From the NCBI GenBank assembly GCA_964353935.1, contig CAYGXL010000016.1:1-30974 (forward strand): DNA of 30,974 nucleotides, read 5' to 3'. The notes below the pieces were generated by a model that was not told where the DNA came from, did not search any database, and saw only the letters and a program-made list of their open reading frames with translations. The translations under genes were made by a program, and so were the position numbers. Of the stretch, positions 25,989-30,974 are shown piece after piece (the first letter of the stretch is position 1; each line of letters starts with the position of its first letter). Origin of the DNA: JAOUJD01 sp964353935. Lineage in GTDB: Bacteria; Pseudomonadota; Gammaproteobacteria; Burkholderiales; Burkholderiaceae_F.

Positions 25989-26723
25989 ATGAAGTGGAAG
26001 CTTTGGGTGAGCAATCTCTCGGTCAGCGGCCCTCGGGTCGCCGTCCGGACGCAGTTGCCCTTGGCGCTGCGCGCGCTGCTCGCCTTCATTGCGCTCTCGC
26101 TGGCGTTTGCCGCGGGCCTCGCATCGAGCGAGATCGTGCGCGGCTCCGGCACGACGGAACGCGCGGGGCAAGGCGAGGAGGTGGATCGCCTGAGGTCTCA
26201 GCTGGCGCAGGCGCTCGCGGACCGGGACCGGGAAGCGGCGTTGGCGGTCAACTGGGAGAGCCGGTTGAAGGTCGAGCACTCGGCACAGGAGCAGGTGCGG
26301 GTCCAGGTGAAGATGCTCGAAGACGAGAACTCGCGCCTGAAGGGCGACCTCGCGTTCTTCGAGAGCCTCCTGCCGATGCCCGCCGATGCAAAGGGCGTCG
26401 TGATCCGCAGTTTCCGTGTCCAGGCGGACGCCGAGCCCAACTCCTTGCGGTATCGCTTGTTGGTGCAGCAGAGCGGGCGACCCGAGCGCGACTTTGTCGG
26501 CGAGGTGACCCTGACGATCAACCTGCAGGAAGGCGGTCGACCCGCGGTCCTGCAGTTGCCCGATCCGGCGATGCCCGGCGCGGGCCCCGCGCCGCTGTCG
26601 TTCCGGCACTATCAGCGGTTGGAGGGTAACTTCCCGGTGCCCGCCGGCGCGACGGTTCGATCTGTTCTCGTGCGCATCCGAAGCGACGGCGAGACGCGCG
26701 CGCAGCAGACATTCACGATGTAG
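25989..26723 (+). CDS. DUF6776-like membrane-anchored coiled-coil protein
   Basis: The protein has 244 residues from ATG 25989; the frame opens 150 bases earlier, but that part covers the leader hairpins. A short basic cytoplasmic tail is followed by one membrane helix (about 25-47, ALRALLAFIALSLAFAAGLA). Then comes a coiled coil (about 62-122, ending in KMLEDENSRLKGDLAFFESLLP) and a beta-rich domain to the end. The coiled coil leading into LAFFESLLP and a RLLVQQSGRPERDFVGEV stretch recall a conserved proteobacterial family found beside bactofilin genes. The bactofilin follows after eight bases, so the two probably act together at the envelope. The molecular role is unknown. Confidence 0.75.
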   Translation: MKWKLWVSNLSVSGPRVAVRTQLPLALRALLAFIALSLAFAAGLASSEIVRGSGTTERAGQGEEVDRLRSQLAQALADRDREAALAVNWESRLKVEHSAQEQVRVQVKMLEDENSRLKGDLAFFESLLPMPADAKGVVIRSFRVQADAEPNSLRYRLLVQQSGRPERDFVGEVTLTINLQEGGRPAVLQLPDPAMPGAGPAPLSFRHYQRLEGNFPVPAGATVRSVLVRIRSDGETRAQQTFTM

Positions 26724-26731
26724 GAGGTGCG

Positions 26732-27151
26732 ATGTTCGGAAACAAGACGCCCACGACCCAGAAGACCATCGGTACGCTCATCGGAGCGGGCACTGTCGTG
26801 GAAGGCACCCTGACCTACAGCGGCGGGCTGCGCATAGACGGCTCCGTGAAGGGTGACGTGCGCTGTTCCTCCGGCGACGCCTGCATGGTGGTTATCAGCG
26901 AGCACGGCAGGGTCGAAGGGGAGGTGCACGCGGCGCACCTCGTCGTCTCCGGCGCGGTGACGGGTCCGGTTCATGTCTCCCAGTTGCTGGAACTTCAGCC
27001 GAAGGCGAGGATCACAGGCGATGTCCACTATCACGGCCTGGAAATCCATCAGGGCGCCGTGGTCGAAGGCCGGCTGATCTATGCCGCCGCGGGCAGCGAG
27101 GGCCGGCCGGCATTGAAACTGGCGGCGGGCGGCACCACCTCCGAGTCTTGA
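26732..27151 (+). CDS. Bactofilin (polymer-forming cytoskeletal protein)
   Basis: The protein has 139 residues with a strong ribosome binding site (AGGAGGTG) four bases before the ATG. The bactofilin start TLIGAGTVVEGTLTYSGGLRIDG is followed by a regular beta-helix of repeating turns (GSVKGDV, GRVEGEVHA, GAVTGPVHV, ARITGDVHYHG, AVVEGRLI). The flanking ends are short and disordered. Bactofilins polymerise without nucleotides at the membrane and often organise peptidoglycan enzymes such as M23 peptidases. It is coupled to the membrane coiled-coil gene, and an M23 peptidase gene lies two kilobases away. Confidence 0.95.
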   Translation: MFGNKTPTTQKTIGTLIGAGTVVEGTLTYSGGLRIDGSVKGDVRCSSGDACMVVISEHGRVEGEVHAAHLVVSGAVTGPVHVSQLLELQPKARITGDVHYHGLEIHQGAVVEGRLIYAAAGSEGRPALKLAAGGTTSES

Positions 27152-27181
27152 AAGCGGTCCGCCACGGGCGCCCCCTTTACC

Positions 27182-27187
27182 TATAAT
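27182..27187 (+). promoter_or_regulatory. Consensus -10 element of erpA
   Basis: TATAAT is a perfect -10, 30 bases before the erpA ATG. No -35 was found at the usual distance, so an activator may be involved. It implies that erpA is transcribed apart from the bactofilin gene; the ribosome binding site is the GGAGA in CTGGAGAAACGG. Confidence 0.6.
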
Positions 27188-27217
27188 CGGTCCAAGCAAT
27201 TTCCTGGAGAAACGGAC

Positions 27218-27568
27218 ATGAACGCTGCTGTCGAGATGCCGGCACCCCTGAACTTCACCGATGCCGCCGCGGCGAAAGTGAAGTCGCTGATCGACGAGGA
27301 AGGCAACCCGGAACTCAAGCTGCGCGTCTTCGTGCAGGGCGGCGGTTGTTCGGGCTTCCAGTACGGTTTCACCTTCGATGAGGTCATCAACGAAGACGAC
27401 GCCACGATGGTCAAGGACGGCGTCACGCTGCTCATCGACTCGATGAGCTACCAGTACCTGACGGGCGCCGAGATCGACTACAAGGAAGACCTCGAGGGCG
27501 CCCAGTTCGTGATCAGGAACCCGAACGCGACCACGACGTGCGGCTGCGGGTCGTCGTTCTCGGTCTGA
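27218..27568 (+). CDS. erpA: Iron-sulfur cluster insertion protein ErpA
   Basis: The protein has 116 residues and belongs to the A-type Fe-S carriers, which receive clusters from the Isc machinery and deliver them to apo-proteins. The three conserved cysteines are Cys44 in GGGCSGFQYGF and Cys108 and Cys110 in the C-terminal CGCGSSF. The FVQGGGCSGFQYGFTFDE and DYKEDLEGAQFVIRNPNA patterns and the ErpA-like N terminus distinguish it from IscA. It has its own promoter and a strong terminator. Confidence 0.97.
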   Translation: MNAAVEMPAPLNFTDAAAAKVKSLIDEEGNPELKLRVFVQGGGCSGFQYGFTFDEVINEDDATMVKDGVTLLIDSMSYQYLTGAEIDYKEDLEGAQFVIRNPNATTTCGCGSSFSV

Positions 27569-27586
27569 AGCAGATGCAGTGAAGAA

Positions 27587-27611
27587 GGGGCGCCTCGAGC
27601 GCCCCTTTTTT
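27587..27611 (+). terminator. Intrinsic terminator after erpA
   Basis: GGGGCGC and GCGCCCC pair around CTCGA and are followed by six T. It lies 18 bases past erpA and 20 bases before the end of the convergent anmK gene, for which it may also act weakly. Confidence 0.92.
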
Positions 27612-27631
27612 CGCCCGGCGTGCACTGCCGG

Positions 27632-28756
27632 TCAAGCCGCCGGGTAGAGGGCGCCAAGCACCCGGGGCCCCCGCGCCCCGGTGGCCGCCGGCAGGTTGCC
27701 GGCCTCGCGGTGCAGGTGGCATCGGGCGAGCCAGGCGAAGGCGAGCGCCTCGACCTGGTCGCCGGCAACGTCCAACTCGTCGGCCGTCCGCACGGGACGC
27801 GACTCGCCGAGCCGCCGCTGTAGCGATTGCATCAAGGTCGCGTTGCGCGCGCCGCCGCCGCAGACGACGACATCCTCGGCCGCAGGTACCCAGCGCTCGA
27901 TCGCATCGCCGATCGCGCGCGCGGTGAGTTCCGTCAGCGAGGCGAGCACGACCCTGGCGTCGAGCTGCCGTGCGTGCGCGATGCGACGCACCCAGTCGAG
28001 CGTGAACAGGTCCCGGCCCGTGCTCTTCGGCGGGTCCGCGGAGAAGTAAGGCTCGCTCATCAGCGTGTCGACGAACTCGTCGTCCGGAAGTGCCGTCGCC
28101 GCCAGCGCGCCTCCGGCGTCGAAGGCGGCATCGAAACGCGCCGCCATCCAGGCGTCGATCAGGACGTTGCCCGGACCGGCGTCGAACCCCATGACCCGCT
28201 CACCCTCGAGCGCAGTGACATTGCTGATGCCGCCGATGTTCACGACCGCCCGCGGCCGGTCGTTGCCGAACACGATGCGATGAAACGCCGGAACGAGCGG
28301 GGCACCCTGGCCTCCGGCGGCGACGTCCCGGCTGCGGAAGTCCGCCACCACGTCGATCCCGGTCAGCTCCGCGAGCAGTGCGGGAGCGTTGATCTGCACG
28401 GTGTAGCCGAGGTCGGGACGATGGCGCACCGTCTGGCCATGGGCTCCGATCGCACGGACTTCACTGGCCTTCAGCTTGCCGGCTTCGAGCAGCGACGCGA
28501 CCGATGCCGCATAAAGTCGCGCGAGATCCTGGGCAGCCATCTGAGCGCGGTGGATCTCGTCGGTGCCGCTCGAGTTCAGTGCGAGCAACTCGGCACGCAA
28601 GGCCGGCGGCAGCGGGACGTGGACGTGCGCGACGGAGACGGGCACGCGTGGCGCGCAATCGGCGAGCACGGCATCCACGCCGTCGAGGCTGGTGCCGGTC
28701 ATCAGGCCGATGAAGAGTTCCCGAGCGCCGTTCACAGGGCCGCTCGGCCGCGACAT
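27632..28756 (-). CDS. anmK: Anhydro-N-acetylmuramic acid kinase
   Basis: The protein has 374 residues and phosphorylates, with ring opening, 1,6-anhydro-MurNAc from recycled cell wall to MurNAc-6-phosphate in the cytoplasm. The ATP-binding start FIGLMTGTSLDGVDAVL, the GAHGQTVRHRP block, ADFRSRDVAAGGQGAPLVP, NIGGISNVT, and Asp192 in GFDAGPGNVLIDAW (probably the catalytic Asp) are all present, plus CGGGARN near the C terminus. It begins six bases after the M23 peptidase stop on the same strand, so the two form an operon that joins peptidoglycan cutting and recycling. Confidence 0.97.
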   Translation of the reverse strand: MSRPSGPVNGARELFIGLMTGTSLDGVDAVLADCAPRVPVSVAHVHVPLPPALRAELLALNSSGTDEIHRAQMAAQDLARLYAASVASLLEAGKLKASEVRAIGAHGQTVRHRPDLGYTVQINAPALLAELTGIDVVADFRSRDVAAGGQGAPLVPAFHRIVFGNDRPRAVVNIGGISNVTALEGERVMGFDAGPGNVLIDAWMAARFDAAFDAGGALAATALPDDEFVDTLMSEPYFSADPPKSTGRDLFTLDWVRRIAHARQLDARVVLASLTELTARAIGDAIERWVPAAEDVVVCGGGARNATLMQSLQRRLGESRPVRTADELDVAGDQVEALAFAWLARCHLHREAGNLPAATGARGPRVLGALYPAA

Positions 28757-28762
28757 GCGGGA

Positions 28763-30178
28763 TCAGCGCGCCGCGGACTGGGCCACGGTGACGCGCTCGA
28801 GCAGGGCGAGTTGCTCGCGCAGCGGCGTCGCGGCTTTGCGGAACGCCGCCAGTTGCGCGGTCGGCAGAGGATCGGCGCCCGGCAGCGCTGCCGTCAATGG
28901 ATTGACCTGGGCGCCGTTCTTCTTGAGTTCGAAGTGCAGGTGCGGCCCGGTGGTCCAGCCCGTCATTCCGACGGTGCCGACGAGGTCGCCCTGGCCGACC
29001 CGCGCACCCTCCCGCATGGCCGGGCCGACTTGCTGGAGGTGCGCGTACAGGGTGGAGTGCTTGGCGTCGTGCTGGATCTCGACCACGTTGCCGTAGCCGT
29101 TCATCCAGCCTGCGAATTTCACCGTGCCGGCGGCCACCGAGCGGATCTTCGTGCCCATCGGCGCCGAGTAGTCGACCCCGCGGTGGGCGGCGTCGTATCC
29201 GAACACCGGATGCGTGCGGCTCGAGCTGAAGCCCGAACTGACCCGTGTGTACTCGAGCGGCGAACGCAGGAAGCCGCGCTTCGTGCTGCGTCCGTCCAGC
29301 GCGAAGAAGCTGCCGCTCGTGCTGCCGTCGTCGTGCCAGTAGGCATCGACGCGCGTGCCCGCATTGACGAACTCGACCGCCAGCAAGCGGCCGGGACGAA
29401 CGTATTCGCCCGACGCATAAAGCGCTTCGTAGATCACCCGGAAGGAGTCGCCTCGTCGCAGGTCGCGGTGGAAGTCGACTTCACTTTCGAGGGCGTCGAC
29501 CATCTGCTGCGCCACCGAGTCCGGCACGCCGGCCTCGTCGGTGGCTCCGAACAGCGACACGCGGACCTCGCCGGATCGCAGTTCCACGCGCCGCTCGAGC
29601 GCGACGTCGGCCTCCGAAACCTGGAAGCCGTCACCGGCGCGCTGCACGGTCAGGATCCGGGTAGCGCCCGGCATCGCGTCGGCATCGCCACCAAGGTAGA
29701 CCTTCAGCCAGTTCAACTCGCCGTCGGCGGTCGCATTGGCCTGCAGGAATCGCCCGGGGGTGAGTCGTACGAGCGGCCGCGCCGCCGGTGCGCTGCGCAG
29801 GAAGGCCAGCGCGGCGCTGTCCCGCACTTCGAGGCGCTCGAGCAAAGTGGCCAGCGTGTCGCCCCGCTCGACGCGGGCTTCGCGGACAAAGCTCGCCTGG
29901 CCCTGGAGAAGTTCCTCGACCTGCGCGACGATCGACGGCGTGGCCACCACCTCGACGATGGGGCGAGGCTGCAGTCCGTCGAGGCCGAGCGCCGTGGGAG
30001 CCGCCGCGATGGCGGCGATGGCCGCCGACAGGGGCAGCAGCGAAGCGATCGCGCCGAATTCGATGCGCGCGCGCGTGACGCGATCGATGCGGTGCCACCG
30101 ACGCGCAAGCACCCGGAACCCGAGGCGTGCGTCGGCCGCAAGAGAGCGCAATCGATTGGCTAGAATCGCAATCGGCAT
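28763..30178 (-). CDS. Membrane-anchored M23 peptidase (LytM/OapA-like)
   Basis: The protein has 471 residues from ATG 30178; the frame stays open far upstream, but only through the tyrS leader and coding region. One membrane helix (about 41-60) anchors it, facing the periplasm. A LysM/OapA-like region follows (about 98-150, VERGDTLATLLERL), then a linker. The zinc peptidase domain has His323 and His332 in THPVFGYDAAHRGVDY, Asp336, His380 in LYAHLQQ, and the HLHFEL pair (His413, His415). The residues needed for activity therefore look complete, and it should cut peptide cross-links in peptidoglycan. It is operonic with anmK. No clear Shine-Dalgarno is seen. Confidence 0.93.
   Translation of the reverse strand: MPIAILANRLRSLAADARLGFRVLARRWHRIDRVTRARIEFGAIASLLPLSAAIAAIAAAPTALGLDGLQPRPIVEVVATPSIVAQVEELLQGQASFVREARVERGDTLATLLERLEVRDSAALAFLRSAPAARPLVRLTPGRFLQANATADGELNWLKVYLGGDADAMPGATRILTVQRAGDGFQVSEADVALERRVELRSGEVRVSLFGATDEAGVPDSVAQQMVDALESEVDFHRDLRRGDSFRVIYEALYASGEYVRPGRLLAVEFVNAGTRVDAYWHDDGSTSGSFFALDGRSTKRGFLRSPLEYTRVSSGFSSSRTHPVFGYDAAHRGVDYSAPMGTKIRSVAAGTVKFAGWMNGYGNVVEIQHDAKHSTLYAHLQQVGPAMREGARVGQGDLVGTVGMTGWTTGPHLHFELKKNGAQVNPLTAALPGADPLPTAQLAAFRKAATPLREQLALLERVTVAQSAAR
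30161..30166 (+). promoter_or_regulatory. -10 element upstream of tyrS, inside the M23 gene's 5' end
   Basis: TAGAAT (5 of 6) would start transcription at about 30173, within the first codons of the divergent M23 gene. No good -35 is seen. A second, weaker candidate, TATATC at 30255-30260, lies after the leader hairpin and could be the main tyrS promoter. Confidence 0.45.
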
Positions 30179-30214
30179 CGGAAGAATTGGAAGAACCGGA
30201 AGGACCGTGGGAGG

Positions 30215-30240
30215 AAAGCGCACCCGGGGGTGCGCTTTTT
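30215..30240 (+). terminator. Terminator-like hairpin in the tyrS leader
   Basis: AAAGCGCACC and GGTGCGCTTT pair perfectly around CGGG, and the T-run continues to five. No plus-strand gene lies upstream since the erpA terminator, so it must act on a transcript started close by: either as an attenuator of tyrS or as the end of a short RNA of about 68 bases rich in GGAAG repeats. Confidence 0.75.
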
Positions 30241-30301
30241 CATGGAGCCGCGAGTATATCTGGCTCGGGACCCGGCTTCGACGCTTTGAATCGGGGAATA
30301 C

Positions 30302-30974
30302 ATGACTGCCGCGGTAGGGAATTACACGATTTCGCCCGACATCGAGCGCGCGCTGGCCCTCGTCAAGCGCGGCTGCGACGAACTGCTGATCGAGGCCGAG
30401 TTCGCCCAGAAGCTGGCGCGTTCCGCCGCCACCGGCGCTCCGCTCCGCTGCAAGCTGGGCCTGGACCCCACGGCCCCCGACATTCACCTCGGGCACACGG
30501 TGGTCCTGAACAAGCTGCGGCAGCTGCAGGACCTCGGCCATACGGTCATCTTCCTGATCGGTGACTTCACGTCGATGATCGGGGATCCCTCCGGGCGCAA
30601 CTCGATGCGCCCCCCGCTGTCCCGCGAAGAGATCGAAACCAACGCGCGGACGTACTTCGAGCAGGCCGCGCTGGTGCTCGACCGCGAGAAGACCGAGATT
30701 CGCTACAACTCAGAGTGGTCCGAGCCGCTCGGTGCCGCGGGCATGATCAAGCTCGCGGCGAAGTACACGCTCGCGCGACTGCTCGAGCGCGACGACTTCG
30801 CGAATCGGTTCCGCGACGGCGTTCCCATCGCGATGCACGAGCTGCTGTACCCGCTGATGCAGGGCTACGACTCGGTCGCGCTGAAGTCCGACATCGAACT
30901 CGGCGGCACCGACCAGAAATTCAACCTGCTGGTCGGCCGCGAACTGCAGCGCCACTATGGCCAGGAGCCGCAGT
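30302..30974 (+). CDS. tyrS: Tyrosyl-tRNA synthetase (5' part; rest beyond window)
   Basis: About 224 residues are readable from ATG 30302. The class I HIGH motif appears as PDIHLGHT near residue 60, followed by VIFLIGDFTSMIGDPSGRNS and, further on, KYTLARLLERDDF, MQGYDSVALKSDIELGGTDQKFN. This last block holds the tyrosine-binding residues. The sequence is of the TyrZ-like type common in beta- and gammaproteobacteria rather than E. coli TyrS. The KMSKS loop is outside the window. The ribosome binding site is GGGGAA. The leader contains a terminator-like hairpin. Confidence 0.96.
   Translation, partial: MTAAVGNYTISPDIERALALVKRGCDELLIEAEFAQKLARSAATGAPLRCKLGLDPTAPDIHLGHTVVLNKLRQLQDLGHTVIFLIGDFTSMIGDPSGRNSMRPPLSREEIETNARTYFEQAALVLDREKTEIRYNSEWSEPLGAAGMIKLAAKYTLARLLERDDFANRFRDGVPIAMHELLYPLMQGYDSVALKSDIELGGTDQKFNLLVGRELQRHYGQEPQ

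Noticed and set aside
27827..30163. 778-residue plus-strand open frame across anmK and the M23 gene
   Set aside because: It spans two well-recognised genes in antisense and has no family features.
30179..30541. N-terminal extension of the M23 peptidase frame into the tyrS region
   Set aside because: It overlaps the tyrS start and leader; the family begins just before its membrane helix.

Overview
The window is GC-rich, densely coding DNA, probably from a betaproteobacterium of the Burkholderiales type. The main evidence is the block rplM-rpsI ... erpA, anmK, M23 peptidase, tyrS, which is a familiar betaproteobacterial order. Two OmpC-like porins of the Burkholderia/Bordetella kind, a tripartite-tricarboxylate (Bug/TctC) binding protein, a Coq7 hydroxylase and a very long-type UvrA paralogue fit the same group. 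Two runs of exactly 100 N (22288-22387 and 23990-24089) show that it is a draft scaffold. I saw no tRNA, rRNA, transposase, integrase, CRISPR array or prophage gene.

Layout. 1-4364 (minus): CoA-transferase, small lipoprotein and the start of a UvrA paralogue. 4470-6004: a small membrane protein convergent with an M20D amidohydrolase. 6187-9488: argE overlapping a molybdopterin oxidoreductase by one base. 9596-14429: a PaaK-like adenylating enzyme, a lipoprotein metallopeptidase, fadD with its terminator, and a small basic protein. 14514-16584: an unrecognised Cys-containing protein, a YjdF-type membrane protein and a PHB-depolymerase-like secreted esterase; the start codons of the last two overlap on opposite strands. 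16653-20691: a TctC protein divergent from glpK-glpD, which overlap by 4 bases, with a perfect palindrome in the promoter gap. 20765-23219: tandem porins, the second broken by an assembly gap. 23351-24475: coq7 and a YhfA-type osmC gene, convergent into the second gap. 24476-24924: a 449-base gene-free stretch holding a well-formed small-RNA candidate and the rplM leader. 24925-30974: rplM-rpsI, a DUF6776-like protein, bactofilin, erpA, then anmK and the M23 peptidase on the minus strand, and the 5' part of tyrS.

Function. The genes are mostly housekeeping and general metabolism: glycerol catabolism (glpK, glpD), fatty-acid activation (fadD), arginine synthesis (argE), ubiquinone (coq7), Fe-S maturation (erpA), envelope construction and recycling (bactofilin, M23, anmK, porins) and translation (rplM, rpsI, tyrS).

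The most interesting signal is non-coding. At about 24629-24716 a short transcript is predicted with its own promoter, three hairpins, a loop that copies the anti-Shine-Dalgarno end of 16S rRNA, and an intrinsic terminator. Two further leaders, before tyrS and before the DUF6776-like gene, hold terminator-like hairpins just after a -10 element, with no upstream same-strand gene (tyrS) or only a distant one (DUF6776) to terminate.
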